This document shows positions 42,048 to 53,796 of a stretch of 64,000 nt of DNA, one piece after another. The notes under the pieces are model-generated. The model was given only the letters and a program-made list of their open reading frames with translations. It was not told where the DNA came from and made no database searches. Position numbers and translations under genes: made by a program. The stretch covers positions 22,205 through 86,204 of the forward strand of contig CAJJBP010000021.1 in the NCBI GenBank assembly GCA_905182425.1. Reading direction: 5' to 3'. Each line of letters opens with the position of its first letter. Position 1 is the stretch's first letter. The DNA is from an uncultured Planktomarina sp. GTDB lineage: Bacteria; Pseudomonadota; Alphaproteobacteria; Rhodobacterales; Rhodobacteraceae.

Positions 42048-43238
42048 CTATTTGCTTTCGGGTAAAAATCTAATTACGACATTCTCCCATAAAGCATGAC
42101 TTTCAGTGGGTAAGTCAAAACCTTTACCTCCACATTCTAGTATGGCCGCTCGGATAGCTTTAAAAGAGGTGTTTGCGTCCTCTTCGATACCGCCTTCAAA
42201 GCCGTCAAGGCCAATCCCATTCGACCTAAGATATCCACCCTTGTTAAAGCCCAAACTCACGAAGACCGTTGTAGCACGCCCCGCCGCTGACTCACTTACA
42301 GCATGTTTTGACAGGCAAGGAGCGACAGTAGTCTGAATTATAGCTTGAACAATACCACTCTGATCCATTTCGCCACCATCGTCGGCTTGCTGCGTAGTGC
42401 TTACTGGGTCTGCAACTTCAGGGTTACTCATTGCAGGTAACAACGCAACATCTAACGCAAGTTCTAATGCAAGTTGTTCTAATGCAACTTCTACCCCATT
42501 ATCAACTACCGGGACTGGCGGAATCAAATCTGTTTCATTCAGCGGGATTTCACCAGCCACCTCAACAACACGTTTTGATCTCGAACGCATTTTGGGGCGA
42601 GAAGACGTTTCGGGTGCAGAGGTTTTGGATGGTAGACTTTCTAAAACATCATCCGTTTCAGCCACAAAATCGGTTGCTGCAGCCTCTGGTGCAGCCTCTT
42701 CGGCCTCAGTTTCAACAACAGCCGGCTCGTCTGAAGGGCTTGCCGCTTGTGTTACCTCTTCGCTGACCGCAGCTTCGGGGGGTGGCGGTGCCACCTGTTC
42801 GGAGGCAAGGTTTTCTGTTACCACAGTCTCCTGAATTGGCTCTTCTGGGTCAGAAATCACCTCAGCCTCCTCAATTACAGGTGGTAAGGGGGGGGTATTT
42901 TCAACAGGTTTTGGAGGCAACGGAGCTTCAGGTATTACTTTAGGTTCTAAATCCAGCTGAGTCACCAAAGGCTTAAGCCTGGGTCGAGGAGACGTCTCAG
43001 GTGTAGGAGGCAAAAACGGCAAACTATCTGGTATTTTAGACGTTGGAAATAACGCATCGGGCGCTAATGATAAGTTTGGCTGTACGTTTTGAGTAAGTAT
43101 ATCATAGTCTATAGAAGAAATAATCGACACATCTGTAACAGGTCGCTCTGAAGGCTCAACTTCAAACTCCATTCCAAACAAAGCAGCACCCAAAATACCT
43201 ACATGCAAAGCTAAGGAAATATAAGTTCCGGCATTCAT
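42048..43238 (-). CDS. tolA: TolA-like cell envelope integrity protein
   Basis: N-terminal TM, P/E/A-rich middle, position between tolR and tolB. Confidence 0.8.
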   Translation of the reverse strand: MNAGTYISLALHVGILGAALFGMEFEVEPSERPVTDVSIISSIDYDILTQNVQPNLSLAPDALFPTSKIPDSLPFLPPTPETSPRPRLKPLVTQLDLEPKVIPEAPLPPKPVENTPPLPPVIEEAEVISDPEEPIQETVVTENLASEQVAPPPPEAAVSEEVTQAASPSDEPAVVETEAEEAAPEAAATDFVAETDDVLESLPSKTSAPETSSRPKMRSRSKRVVEVAGEIPLNETDLIPPVPVVDNGVEVALEQLALELALDVALLPAMSNPEVADPVSTTQQADDGGEMDQSGIVQAIIQTTVAPCLSKHAVSESAAGRATTVFVSLGFNKGGYLRSNGIGLDGFEGGIEEDANTSFKAIRAAILECGGKGFDLPTESHALWENVVIRFLPESK

Positions 43239-43244
43239 TGCGAC

Positions 43245-43712
43245 CTAACCACCAGCGCCACCAAAAGTAGGGCCACCCAAATCAGTCACAAGTCCAATAT
43301 TATTAAATCCCGCAGCATCCATTGCCCCCATGACTTGCATAACGCGCGAATAGGGGATCGAACCATCAGCCCGTAAAAAAACTTTATCGTCTCCTCGTTC
43401 TGCTGCGATACCCCTCAAAAGCGTCAAAAACTCAGCTTCAGGAGCGGGACTAGTTTGCACGAGAATTTCGCCTTGGGCAGTCAGCGTTACTGTTAAAGGT
43501 TCATCGTTTTCTGATGGTAAAGCCCCAGCCGCAGTTTTAGGAAGCTCCACATCAACACCCACAGTAAGCAAGGGCGCCGCCACCATAAAGACAATTAATA
43601 GGACTAACATCACATCAACAAATGGTGTGATATTTATTTCTGACATTGGACGATTACGGCTACGCCTTCGGCCTTTGCGTCCCGGGTTTCGATTCTGGCG
43701 AACAGCAGCCAA
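43245..43712 (-). CDS. tolR: TolR (ExbD family)
   Basis: MSEINITPFVDVMLVLLIVFMVAAP. Confidence 0.95.
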   Translation of the reverse strand: MAAVRQNRNPGRKGRRRSRNRPMSEINITPFVDVMLVLLIVFMVAAPLLTVGVDVELPKTAAGALPSENDEPLTVTLTAQGEILVQTSPAPEAEFLTLLRGIAAERGDDKVFLRADGSIPYSRVMQVMGAMDAAGFNNIGLVTDLGGPTFGGAGG

Positions 43713-43715
43713 TAC

Positions 43716-44381
43716 CTAAACTCCAAGCTGGCGGGAAAGAATTGTAGAGAACTCATCAGCAAAGGCCTCATATCTTGAAATCACCTTATCACTGTCCGTA
43801 CTCAAATGGTTATAAAACACAACAGCTGGAATGGCGGCTAAGAGACCAAGCGCTGTTGCAAAAAGCGCCTCCGCGATACCTGGCGCCACGACTGCAAGAT
43901 TCGTATTTTGTTGCGCAGCAATTTCTATAAACGCATTCATTATCCCCCAAACTGTGCCGAACAAACCTATAAATGGCGCCACAGACCCCACTGATGCCAA
44001 GACACCAAGCTGGCTCTGGAGTCGCTCAGCCTCTTTGTTCAACGCGACATCCATTGAACGCTCGATACGCGATTGAACTCCAGCTATCATTGCGCCATTC
44101 CCATCTTGAGAACCACGCCATTCAGACATACCCGCCGAAAATATCTTCTCCGCACCACCGAGCGTTTTTTCCGGCATACGTTCAAACACATCATTTAAAG
44201 GCTCACCAGACCAAAAAACTTTATCAAAACTATTAAACCGCCTCTTGGCAATTTTAATGCTCATCCATTTGTTAATTGCGATTGTCCAAGACCAAATGGA
44301 CATCAAAATCAAAATCAAAATTACAAGCTTTACTGGAAGGGTCGCTTCTTTCAAAAGCGCCCATATCGAAAATTCGTCCAT
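43716..44381 (-). CDS. tolQ: TolQ (ExbB/MotA family)
   Basis: APFIGLFGTVWGIMNAF...GIAEALFATALGLLAAIPAV. Confidence 0.95.
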   Translation of the reverse strand: MDEFSIWALLKEATLPVKLVILILILMSIWSWTIAINKWMSIKIAKRRFNSFDKVFWSGEPLNDVFERMPEKTLGGAEKIFSAGMSEWRGSQDGNGAMIAGVQSRIERSMDVALNKEAERLQSQLGVLASVGSVAPFIGLFGTVWGIMNAFIEIAAQQNTNLAVVAPGIAEALFATALGLLAAIPAVVFYNHLSTDSDKVISRYEAFADEFSTILSRQLGV

Positions 44382-44473
44382 AATACTGCCTCTGCTTTGG
44401 CTCTTTGGCCATTATTTTAACATGATTATATTTTAAAAAACGCAGAAATGCCAATGTTTCAGCTGATTAGTTT

Positions 44474-44863
44474 TTAGGATCCAAAAATTCGGCAAAGTTC
44501 TGCCGGCAATCGCACAGGTCGCCCCTTTGGCCCAATAGCCACCAAAGTCACCTCAGCAGTAAAGATTTCAGTGTCTTGACGCAAAATGTCTTGCTTTATA
44601 GTCCAGCGCGCAGGTTTTGCTGAAACAGTTTCACTAACCACCGTCAGATTATCCCCCATTAAAGCTGGCGCGATATAATTAGCCTCAACGCGACGCACAG
44701 CAAACACCACGCCTTGCTCTTTCATTTGCAGCTGATCAATCCCCACCTCTTCTATCAAAGTCGATCGCGCACGCTCAATAAACTTGAGATAATTCGCATA
44801 GTAAACAATACCACCCATATCTGTATCTTCGTAAAAAACTTTTACCGCGAATCTATGGGTCAT
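44474..44863 (-). CDS. ybgC: Tol-Pal-associated acyl-CoA thioesterase YbgC
   Basis: YEDTDMGGIVYYANYLKFIERARSTLI. Confidence 0.93.
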   Translation of the reverse strand: MTHRFAVKVFYEDTDMGGIVYYANYLKFIERARSTLIEEVGIDQLQMKEQGVVFAVRRVEANYIAPALMGDNLTVVSETVSAKPARWTIKQDILRQDTEIFTAEVTLVAIGPKGRPVRLPAELCRIFGS

Positions 44864-45489
44864 AGAGCCTTTACCATTCTGGCAGACAAGCGCAGAGCAT
44901 GGCTCGGGTCTTGCGTCGCAACAGGCATTACCGGATCATAGGCTGCCCTCAACAAGGCAGCGATATCTGGACGCATAATAGTGGTTCCGTTGTCCAATGT
45001 AACTAATGGTGACATCGTTCGAAACGCCTCGCTAGACCAAAGCAAAATCACTTTGATAGCCTGCACTAAGGCCAATCTATCTGCTCCGACCTGTTCCAAA
45101 TCTTTATCCATTCGCAAAAAAACAAAACAAGCCTGTATCCCACCCCCATCATCAAACCTAAAAGCTCGGTATTGATTGGAACCAGCCATTTGTAGCCGCC
45201 CTACAACAGAATTGAGTTCGGGGATCATCTGATCAAGATCTGGTACTTCTAGCAATTCAGCCCAATCACGGAAGAAAAACATCATAAAGTTGCTTCCCAA
45301 CTCAGGGTCTATTTCATCAGTGGCATGACCACAAACGAGACAAACTGTCTCAATCGCACTCTTTACTAGTGCTAATGTTTCATCCAACACGCCAAATACA
45401 ACGGGAGAAATTGGTCGTCCCCAACGAGCGAAAGCGTAAGTGCCGTCCTCTCGCAAAAACATTTTTTCTATTTCTACAGCATCAAGCAC
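44860..45489 (-). CDS. Conserved hypothetical protein between ruvB and ybgC
   Basis: 209-aa ORF overlapping the ybgC start by 4 nt; no family recognised. Confidence 0.75.
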   Translation of the reverse strand: MLDAVEIEKMFLREDGTYAFARWGRPISPVVFGVLDETLALVKSAIETVCLVCGHATDEIDPELGSNFMMFFFRDWAELLEVPDLDQMIPELNSVVGRLQMAGSNQYRAFRFDDGGGIQACFVFLRMDKDLEQVGADRLALVQAIKVILLWSSEAFRTMSPLVTLDNGTTIMRPDIAALLRAAYDPVMPVATQDPSHALRLSARMVKAL

Positions 45490-45644
45490 TCACGCCACCC
45501 CATAAACATAATTCTAGCTGACAGCCTCAGAAGGCATTAAGCGTTTTCGCATTTGTATAAACCTCTTGGATGTGACCGGTTTAAACGGCGCGCCAGCAGA
45601 CTTAGTATTCTTATAACCCAAAACCCCTAAAGAAAATCTTGCAA

Positions 45645-46679
45645 TTATCCAAACAACTCACTTTGTGGCTTTGGCATGGGCATGCCTAAATGATCCCATG
45701 CTTTCTGCGCCAGCATTCGCCCTCGTGGTGTCCGTTGTATTAATCCATTCTGAAGCAAATATGGTTCAATGACCTCCTCCAATGCATCTCGACTTTCGGA
45801 CAAAGCAGCAGACAAGGTTTCAATTCCGACCGGTCCTCCCGCATAGCTTTCAGCTATTAGCTCAATATACCTACGGTCCGCCCCATCAAGTCCAAGGCGG
45901 TCAACTCCAAGGCGGGTCAATGCATGATCAGCGATCTCTTTTGAGATACGTCCATCACCCTCGACTACTGCAAAGTCTAAGACTCGGCGCAACAAGCGAC
46001 CAGCGATACGCGGTGTTCCGCGTGCGCGCTTGGCAATTTCCGCAGCTCCTTCATTGTCAGCAGGTACCCCTAACAAGCGCGCATTACGGGTTACGATTTG
46101 GTGTAATTCCGCTACGGTATAGAACTCTAATCGTGTGGGTATACCAAACCGATCCCGGAGAGGGGTCGTCAATAAACCCAAACGGGTAGTTGCACCAACT
46201 AGCGTAAAAGGTTGCAGCTCAATGCGCACGGTCCGTGCTGCCGGTCCTTCACCAATAACCAAATCAAGTTCAAAGTCCTCTAAAGCAGGATATAAAATCT
46301 CTTCAACAACAGGATTCAATCTATGGATCTCATCTATGAATAAAACGTCTCGTGCCTCAAGATTAGTTAGGATTGCAGCCAAGTCACCAGCTTTTGCCAA
46401 AACAGGTCCTGAGGTCATTCTAAAATTGACCCCCAATTCACGCGCCAAAATTTGAGCCAAAGTCGTTTTGCCCAACCCAGGAGGCCCATGAAATAGTGCG
46501 TGATCCATTGCCTCGCCACGTTGTTTGGCCGATTGAATAAAGACTTTCAGATTTGACCTAACCTCAGATTGACCTATAAATTCGTCGAGGCCTTGCGGAC
46601 GAAGTGCTTTGTCCCCATCCTCGGCGAGGCGCTCTGGCCTTAATGTAGGGTCCGGTTCGGTCACATTATTCTCCAACAA
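45645..46679 (-). CDS. ruvB: Holliday junction branch migration helicase RuvB
   Basis: [47 protein letters not shown]. Confidence 0.97.
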   Translation of the reverse strand: MLENNVTEPDPTLRPERLAEDGDKALRPQGLDEFIGQSEVRSNLKVFIQSAKQRGEAMDHALFHGPPGLGKTTLAQILARELGVNFRMTSGPVLAKAGDLAAILTNLEARDVLFIDEIHRLNPVVEEILYPALEDFELDLVIGEGPAARTVRIELQPFTLVGATTRLGLLTTPLRDRFGIPTRLEFYTVAELHQIVTRNARLLGVPADNEGAAEIAKRARGTPRIAGRLLRRVLDFAVVEGDGRISKEIADHALTRLGVDRLGLDGADRRYIELIAESYAGGPVGIETLSAALSESRDALEEVIEPYLLQNGLIQRTPRGRMLAQKAWDHLGMPMPKPQSELFG

Positions 46680-46682
46680 CTT

Positions 46683-47337
46683 TTATAAACTTTTAGGGGC
46701 AAGAATTTTAAGAGACGCCCTAATGAGAGCAGAGGTATCAGCACCGGGCTGAGCGTCCAGAACTTCGACAACCGCCGCCGCCGCGTCGCCTGGGGCATAA
46801 CCCAAATTTCTTAAAGCAGATAGCGCATCTGCCTGGACGCTTGGGGCTAGCTCGGGACGCTGCGTAGGCACATCATCTTCAATTAACTTTCCAGGATCAT
46901 TGATCTGAGGCGCACGCCCAATCATGGCCATCACACCAGGGGGCTTTATCTTTGAGCTCAATAACCACTCGCTGAGCCGTTTTGGGCCCTACACCTTTTG
47001 CAGCTTTTAGCGCCGTCCAATCGCCCAGAGCAATTGCTCGGCTCACACCGTCTGGACCCAAGGCCCCCAAGATGGACAAAGACGCTTTTGCACCAATCCC
47101 CTGCACAGACATCAGTAATCGATGCCATTCTTTTTCAATCAAAGAAGTGAAGCCAAACAATTGCAATAAATCTTCACGAACCAGGAGATCAGTATAAAGA
47201 GCGACCGCCTCACCGGCTGGCGGCAAGACCGCCAAGGTGCGATCGGAGCAGTAAACCAAATAACCGACGCCATTCACATCTAACATCACATGATCCGAGC
47301 TACGATAATCCACGCGCCCAGAAAGTTTCCCTATCAT
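46683..47337 (-). CDS. ruvA: Holliday junction protein RuvA; frame broken by +1 nt at 46939-46943
   Basis: ORF 46897..47337 ([21 protein letters not shown]...[11 protein letters not shown]) continues in another frame as [12 protein letters not shown]...[20 protein letters not shown]...ALKIL to 46683; run of 5 G (+ strand) at the junction. Confidence 0.9.
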
Positions 47338-47840
47338 GCGCTCGCCCTCTTCAAAGCTGCCTGCAAATGTCCACTAGCTTGAATATGATGTGCATGACAT
47401 ATGGCAATAGCAAGCGCATCCGTCGCATCAGGGCCAGTCAGCTTCACGTGCGGCAACTGCAATTTGACCATGTGCTCTACTTGCTTCTTATCCGCGTGCC
47501 CAACTCCTACTACTGCTTTTTTAACTGCATTGGGAGCATACTCACCTACCTCGAGCCCAAACTTTGCCGGAACCAGCATAGCAATACCCCGTGCCTGTCC
47601 AAGCTTCAAAGTACCGGCACCGTCACGGTTGACAAAAGTTTGCTCAACAGCGGCATGACTTGGCTCATATTCGATCAAAACCTTACTCAAGTCGACAAAG
47701 AGACTGAGCAGACGGCCAGCCAAAGGGCCCACAGCAGTCTGACACTGACCATTTGCCACGTGTTTAACTTTGCTTCCAAACACATCAACGACACCCCAGC
47801 CAGTGGACCGCAGCCCAGGATCGATACCCAATACACGCAT
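47334..47840 (-). CDS. ruvC: Crossover junction endodeoxyribonuclease RuvC
   Basis: [19 protein letters not shown] start at 47840; [13 protein letters not shown]; overlaps ruvA start. Confidence 0.95.
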   Translation of the reverse strand: MRVLGIDPGLRSTGWGVVDVFGSKVKHVANGQCQTAVGPLAGRLLSLFVDLSKVLIEYEPSHAAVEQTFVNRDGAGTLKLGQARGIAMLVPAKFGLEVGEYAPNAVKKAVVGVGHADKKQVEHMVKLQLPHVKLTGPDATDALAIAICHAHHIQASGHLQAALKRASA

Positions 47841-48137
47841 AACTTTGCCCTTATTTACTCTTGCTGAAATCAAATAGCACGAAACGCGAACATCTGGAAA
47901 GCAGTGTTTTGATTTCTCTAGTAATGGGAATAGGCGGATTATGAATTTACAAACCCAGAATACGACTCCGTGTATCAAAAATTTCAGTCGATATGCAGAG
48001 ATTGAGAGATTTTAGCCATGCAAAAATCTCATATCGGTTATGCAATTTTACTGGCTACTACACATTCTTTTGAGCGTCTAACAGGTAGATTAACGTGAAG
48101 ATGCATACCGCATCTCGTTTATAAAGAAGTAAGTAAA

Positions 48138-48341
48138 ATGGCTATACTCGACATCGCTCAAATAGAAACTGTATCCGCCTCGCGCGGTGTTCTATCGAAG
48201 CTGATCGCTTCCAGCTTTGGCGCTCTAGCTGACTGGAACACCAGCCGTGCTACGCGCAGGGCTCTGCTTCAACTGAGCGATCGCGAATTAGAAGATATTG
48301 GTCTCGTTCCCGGTGACATCGACCGTATTGCACGTCGCTAA
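48138..48341 (+). CDS. DUF1127 (YjiS-like) small protein
   Basis: 67 aa; C-term LLQLSDRELEDIGLVPGDIDRIARR. Confidence 0.85.
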   Translation: MAILDIAQIETVSASRGVLSKLIASSFGALADWNTSRATRRALLQLSDRELEDIGLVPGDIDRIARR

Positions 48342-48373
48342 ATCTCTTCTCCCTTGACAATGCGACGTCACAG

Positions 48374-48410
48374 AACACCGCGCTGATCCTCCCCAGCGCG
48401 GTGTTTTTTA
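48374..48410 (+). terminator. Strong bidirectional-looking terminator between DUF1127 gene and prmA
   Basis: AACACCGCGCTG-ATCCTCCC-CAGCGCGGTGTTTTTTA, 12-bp stem. Confidence 0.9.
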
Positions 48411-49283
48411 TTCTTTTATAAGAGTTAACGCGGTCCACTCACCTAAATCCTCACGGTTGGTAAGACGCATATTTTGAGCCAAATAGGCCAGAAGTATCTC
48501 ATCCGCCTGTTCCACCAAAATGCCAGATAAGACTGCAATCCCACCTGAACAAAGATGAAGAGAGATATCTGGAGCTAAATCCATCAGCGGACCTTTTAAG
48601 ATATTTGCAAAAATTAAATCAAACGGTGCTTTTTTTGATAAAATAGGATTCTTAAAACCAATTGATTCAACGCACAACACACGGCCTTCAAGATTGTTTG
48701 CAACAACATTGGCCTCGGCAACTTCCACGGCCACTGGATCGATATCGCTGGCAATAACAGTCTGAGGGGCTACAAGGGCTGCTGCCATCGCAAGAACTGC
48801 AGTACCACACCCTAGATCCAATACATTTTCAAAAATTTGCCCTTTGCTCAACAACCGGTCAAAGGACTTAAGGCAGCCTAAAGTTGTGCCATGATGTCCT
48901 GTACCAAAAGCCATTGCAGCCTCAATCAAAAGAGAAATACGTGCTTTAGGGACCTTATGTGTATCATGGCTACCGTAAACAAAAAACCTTCCTGCTTCAA
49001 CAGGCGGTAAGTCACGACATACTTTCGCAATCCAATCTTGCTTTGGTATTTCAGTAACAACAAACGCCTTTGCATCAAATGCCGCAGAGAGAAGGGCTAA
49101 ATCTATGTCGTCTGGGCTATCTAAAAAATACCCGCAAACCTCCCAAACATCACTACCATCTTCAACTTCGAAAACTCCAACACCAGCAGGAGCTGGGTCC
49201 ATCACTTCAAGAGCTTCACCTAAAGAATCTGACTGTGATTTTCCAGCTAACACTGTCGCCGCGTTGAAGGTGGACATAAACAA
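48408..49283 (-). CDS. prmA: Ribosomal protein L11 methyltransferase
   Basis: AFGTGHHGTTLGCLKSFDRLL, VLDLGCGTAVLAMAAA, DLIFANIL. Confidence 0.92.
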   Translation of the reverse strand: MFMSTFNAATVLAGKSQSDSLGEALEVMDPAPAGVGVFEVEDGSDVWEVCGYFLDSPDDIDLALLSAAFDAKAFVVTEIPKQDWIAKVCRDLPPVEAGRFFVYGSHDTHKVPKARISLLIEAAMAFGTGHHGTTLGCLKSFDRLLSKGQIFENVLDLGCGTAVLAMAAALVAPQTVIASDIDPVAVEVAEANVVANNLEGRVLCVESIGFKNPILSKKAPFDLIFANILKGPLMDLAPDISLHLCSGGIAVLSGILVEQADEILLAYLAQNMRLTNREDLGEWTALTLIKE

Positions 49284-49425
49284 CTCCGATTGATTGATAG
49301 CGCCCTACCCTTTCTGCCAGTACTTCGCAATTGGCAGCCAACAAAAGTGGTTTTTAAAGGGCAAATCCTTTTCAAAACCCACTACCTAGCCGTTGGAGCA
49401 GCGCGCTTATAGGACCGTTTTGCAG

Positions 49426-50076
49426 CTAGACAGACATACTGACCGGACACACCACGCCAGTCCCACCTATTCCGCAATACCCATTTGGGTTTTTAGCAAG
49501 ATATTGTTGATGATAACCTTCTGCATAGTAAAACTCAGGAACATCCAAAATTTCGGTTGTGATTAAACCAAAACCTGCTGCGGTCAACTTTGGTTCAAAA
49601 GCATCTCTACTGGCACAAGCAGCAGCATACTGAGATTTCGAATAGGTATATATGCCTGATCTGTATTGGCTCCCTCGGTCGTTGCCTTGGCGCAAGCCTT
49701 GGGTCGGATTGTGCCCTTCCCAAAATACCTTAAGTAATGTCTCATAGCTGATCACCTTAGGATCAAAAATAAGTCGTATCACTTCGTTTTGACCAGTTTG
49801 CCCGGTACAGACCTCTTCGTACGTTGCATTTGGCGTAAAACCAGCCGCGTATCCAACCATGCTGAGCCAAACACCGTCCAATTTCCAAAACATGCGCTCA
49901 ACGCCCCAAAAGCAGCCCATTCCGAACATAGCTTCTGACATACCCTCAGGAACATCAGCCTTCAAAGGTCGACCATTTAAGAAATGCGTTACAGCCGTAG
50001 GCAGTGGTTCCTCGCGGCCCGGCAAGGCCGCATTTTGATCCACCATTTCAGTTTTCTTTTGAGACATTAAAAACAT
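49426..50076 (-). CDS. msrA: Peptide methionine sulfoxide reductase A
   Basis: [39 protein letters not shown]. Confidence 0.93.
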   Translation of the reverse strand: MFLMSQKKTEMVDQNAALPGREEPLPTAVTHFLNGRPLKADVPEGMSEAMFGMGCFWGVERMFWKLDGVWLSMVGYAAGFTPNATYEEVCTGQTGQNEVIRLIFDPKVISYETLLKVFWEGHNPTQGLRQGNDRGSQYRSGIYTYSKSQYAAACASRDAFEPKLTAAGFGLITTEILDVPEFYYAEGYHQQYLAKNPNGYCGIGGTGVVCPVSMSV

Positions 50077-50145
50077 TTTAGGCTCCTTGGTTTAAATACA
50101 ACATAGCCTTGATATCTCAGATTGCCAGATCACAACACAAAATCG

Positions 50146-51396
50146 TTACTTGCTGAAAATGGTTTCACGACCGGGCGCAGGGGCACGTGGGATGAGGAAA
50201 GCCAGGCCCAGAGAAATCATCGCCATTATGGCCGCTGCCACAAAAACTAAGCTCGGTGCCACCAACCACAAAAGTCCGAGGAAAACTGGTAAGCCAACAG
50301 CTGCAATGTGGTTAAACGTAAAAGCAACCGCCGCTGTCGGCGCGATATCCGCCGGGTCAGCAATCTTTTGAAAATAAGTTTTTAGGGCAAAAGCCAAAGA
50401 GAAAAATAAATGATCCAGAACATAAAGTGCTGCGGCCAGAAACACGCCCCACCCAAAGAAATAAATGCCCCCATAGGCTAAGAAAACGAAGACGAGGCCG
50501 ACATATTCAAACACTAATGTGTTGCGTTCACCAAACCTGGTGACAACTTTTCCAAAACCCGGACCAAGAAGCATATTTATCACTAAATTTATGAGATATA
50601 GGCTAGTAAGTTCGTGGACTTCAAAGCCAAACTTCTCAACCATCATGAAGCCCGCAAATACCATAAATATCTGTCGGCGCGCGCCTGCCATGAACTGTAG
50701 AGCATAGTACAACCAGTAGCGCCTCCGCAGGACCACCGTCTTATTTTGCCGAGTTGGGGACTGAAATTGTGGGTAAAAGACCATGCAAAAAACAGCCAAC
50801 AGAGCAGTCAATCCACCTGAAATCATATATGCCGTATTGAAACTCAGATCCAACCACTTCCAAGTCACCGCAATGACAGCGAAAGCTAAAAGAGATGCCG
50901 CAGATCCCACCGCTAAAAGCCAACCTAAGATCAATGGAGCTCGGGATTTCTCAATCCATTGAAGCTGCAGAGATTGGTTCACAGTTTCATAGTAGTGAAA
51001 CCCTATTGATGACAACAAAGTCAGCGTCAGTATTCCGCCCATTTGCGGAAACCACGCTGTGACGCCTGTTGCGATACCTAATAAAACTAATGAGATAAGT
51101 CCCAATACTTGCTCACGTATGAAAATAATAATTGCGATCACACCAACTGCCAAAAATCCAGGAATTTCGCGAATCGTATGTAAAAGCCCCAATTCGGCCC
51201 CATCAAAACTTGCCACCTCAATAACAAAGTTATTTAGCAGGGCATACCACGTCGAAAACGCGATCGGCATTGCCGCTGCCATCACGAAAAGAAGAAAAAT
51301 TGGACGCCGCCACACTGGAAAGCTTTGAGCCTCAGCCAAGGTAACGATCTGCATATTATGTCCTGACGCTATTTTCTCCAGTGTTTCAATCAGCAT
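50146..51396 (-). CDS. MFS transporter
   Basis: ~12 hydrophobic segments, 416 aa; start codon uncertain (an internal Met is possible). Confidence 0.8.
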   Translation of the reverse strand: MLIETLEKIASGHNMQIVTLAEAQSFPVWRRPIFLLFVMAAAMPIAFSTWYALLNNFVIEVASFDGAELGLLHTIREIPGFLAVGVIAIIIFIREQVLGLISLVLLGIATGVTAWFPQMGGILTLTLLSSIGFHYYETVNQSLQLQWIEKSRAPLILGWLLAVGSAASLLAFAVIAVTWKWLDLSFNTAYMISGGLTALLAVFCMVFYPQFQSPTRQNKTVVLRRRYWLYYALQFMAGARRQIFMVFAGFMMVEKFGFEVHELTSLYLINLVINMLLGPGFGKVVTRFGERNTLVFEYVGLVFVFLAYGGIYFFGWGVFLAAALYVLDHLFFSLAFALKTYFQKIADPADIAPTAAVAFTFNHIAAVGLPVFLGLLWLVAPSLVFVAAAIMAMISLGLAFLIPRAPAPGRETIFSK

Positions 51397-51483
51397 CAGG
51401 TTCGATGGATTACTGACCTTTACGAAACTCTCGTGTATTGGTAACCTTTACTGACCAATCAGTTCCAAAGTAAAGGCAAACCG

Positions 51484-52647
51484 ATGGCGGTAATCACCAC
51501 AATCCAAGATTTAAAAGAAATATACCAACGGCGCGTTCCACAGATGTTTTATGATTATTGCGAAAGTGGTAGCTGGACCGAGCAAACATTCCGAGAAAAT
51601 ATTTCTGATTTCTCAAAGCTGCGTTTGCGTCAACGAGTGGCTGTCGACATGTCCCACCGAACGACGGCAACCAAGATGATTGGACAAAATGTAAGCATGC
51701 CAGTTGCACTGGCGCCTATCGGCCTCACCGGCATGCAATGTGCTGACGGTGAGATCAAAGCGGCGCGCGCTGCCGCAGACTTTGGCGTACCTTTTTGCCT
51801 TTCCACAATGTCTATTTGCTCAATCGAAGATGTTGCTGCTCACACGGATGCTCCATTTTGGTTTCAACTTTATACGCTGACAGATGAAGGCTACACGGAC
51901 CGTCTAATTCAGCGAGTTAAAGATGCTAATTGTTCGGCGCTAGTCATTACATTAGATTTGCAACTGCTGGGACAGAGACACAAAGACGTCAAGAACGGGC
52001 TGTCGGCTCCGCCGAAGCTTACCCCGAAGACAATAGCAAACCTAGCGACTAAATGGAGCTGGGGCTTGGAGATGCTGAGGACTAAAAGACGCAGTTTTGG
52101 CAATATTATAGGCCATATTGACGGAATTTCAGATAATAGATCCCTGAGCTCATGGACTTCCGAGCAATTTGATCAATCCCTCAACTGGAAAAAGGTCGAA
52201 ACCTTGATGAAAAAATGGGGTGGAAAAACAATTCTGAAAGGAATTTTAGACCCAGAGGATGCAAAAATGGCGGTAAAATTGGGAGCAGATGCAATTATCG
52301 TATCAAACCATGGCGGACGACAGTTGGATGGGGCATTATCTTCAATTCGCATGCTTCCTCAAATAGTTGCGGCCGTCGCCGGAAATTGCGAAGTATGGCT
52401 CGACGGTGGAATTAGAAGTGGCCAAGATGTTTTGAAGGCTAAAGCCTTGGGAGCAACGGGTACATTGATCGGTCGTTCATACATCTATGGGTTGGGAGCG
52501 ATGGGGCAAAAAGGCGTCACAAAAGCGCTTGAAGTTATCCAAAAAGAACTCGACAACACTATGGCGTTATGTGGCCACCGAGACATCAACGATGTCAATC
52601 GTGATATTCTCTTGGTTCCAAACGACTTTGAAGGCCATTGGGCCTAA
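51484..52647 (+). CDS. FMN-dependent alpha-hydroxy-acid oxidase/dehydrogenase (LldD family)
   Basis: VSNHGGRQLDGALSSI; DGGIRSGQDVLKAKALGATGTLIGRSYIYGLGAMGQ. Confidence 0.9.
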   Translation: MAVITTIQDLKEIYQRRVPQMFYDYCESGSWTEQTFRENISDFSKLRLRQRVAVDMSHRTTATKMIGQNVSMPVALAPIGLTGMQCADGEIKAARAAADFGVPFCLSTMSICSIEDVAAHTDAPFWFQLYTLTDEGYTDRLIQRVKDANCSALVITLDLQLLGQRHKDVKNGLSAPPKLTPKTIANLATKWSWGLEMLRTKRRSFGNIIGHIDGISDNRSLSSWTSEQFDQSLNWKKVETLMKKWGGKTILKGILDPEDAKMAVKLGADAIIVSNHGGRQLDGALSSIRMLPQIVAAVAGNCEVWLDGGIRSGQDVLKAKALGATGTLIGRSYIYGLGAMGQKGVTKALEVIQKELDNTMALCGHRDINDVNRDILLVPNDFEGHWA

Positions 52648-52665
52648 ATTAGTGCCATTAAAAGA

Positions 52666-53796
52666 TTACATTTTCCGCACGGACAGGGTTAAAGGTATCA
52701 AAACGAGACTAAGGCCTGCTGCGCAAAGGAACGCAACCCGAAGTCCAGCAACCTCAGAGACTAATCCCATTAGCACCGGCGCTAGAAAGAACCCTGAAAA
52801 TCCCAAAACCGCTACACGCGAAATAGCTTCGGTGCGCAGATGGTCGGAAACTTTTTGGCCCACCATGGCTAGCCCCAAGGGTCCAATTACAGAAACCCCA
52901 AGCCCCAGCACCGCAAACCCAAGATAGGCCCAAAGCGCATTCGGCGCTAATGCTGCGATCCCAGCCCCTGATGCCGTAACCAAAGTTGCAACTATAATGA
53001 TGCTAGTTTGTGAAAACTTTTCTAAAATTGCCTGTCCAGTGAATCGTCCAAACGCCATAGTAATGCCCAACATCGCGGGGCCCAAAGCCCCCTCACTGGC
53101 CCTACCAAGCAAAGTTCGTTCAATATGCAACGCTGACCATGTCTCAACTGTGGCTTCAGTCATAAACGCGATCAATACTATCAAGCCGCAGATCAAAATT
53201 GGCCAAAATGGATAATTTGTTTCAGATGTTGTTGGCAGTTGCTGAACCGACAAAGGCATAGAAACAAAAAGTGAAAGAAATAAAATCATGAATCCGACGC
53301 AGACAAAAGCGATACTCGGCGCCATTTGCACTTCTCGCGCCAAGCCACTCATAAAAGCAGCAACAGCATACGCCAGCGAAAACATACCATGATTAGCATT
53401 CATTAAGGGGCACTTGAATTTTTGCTCCAGCTCGCTGACCCGGGCATTCATTAAAACATCCGCAAGTCCAGACGCTGCGCCTACTATGACCATCGAAACC
53501 GCAAATTGTAGTGGTGTCGCTGCCAAACCGGGTAATACTAAGGAAATTGCAAAAACAGCACCAGAAATTTGCATGCCTCGTGCACCTAAAATACGATCTA
53601 ATCGCGGTGCAATCCACATTGAACTGACCAAGCCAAAAGCGTTGCACAGTAATAACAATCCAAAGCTCGCATCACTTACGCCTAATCGCATTTTAACTTC
53701 AGGAACATAGGCTGCAAAACACCCCCAAAAAAGACCCACACTTACGAAGGAAATTGCGGGACGGCGCGATACCGAGAGGGCCTGTAAAACGTGCAT
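52666..53796 (-). CDS. MFS transporter
   Basis: 376 aa, many TM segments. Confidence 0.8.
   Translation of the reverse strand: MHVLQALSVSRRPAISFVSVGLFWGCFAAYVPEVKMRLGVSDASFGLLLLCNAFGLVSSMWIAPRLDRILGARGMQISGAVFAISLVLPGLAATPLQFAVSMVIVGAASGLADVLMNARVSELEQKFKCPLMNANHGMFSLAYAVAAFMSGLAREVQMAPSIAFVCVGFMILFLSLFVSMPLSVQQLPTTSETNYPFWPILICGLIVLIAFMTEATVETWSALHIERTLLGRASEGALGPAMLGITMAFGRFTGQAILEKFSQTSIIIVATLVTASGAGIAALAPNALWAYLGFAVLGLGVSVIGPLGLAMVGQKVSDHLRTEAISRVAVLGFSGFFLAPVLMGLVSEVAGLRVAFLCAAGLSLVLIPLTLSVRKM

Noticed and set aside
46683-46961. Novel 92-aa ORF next to ruvB
   Set aside because: It is the C-terminal domain of frameshifted ruvA.
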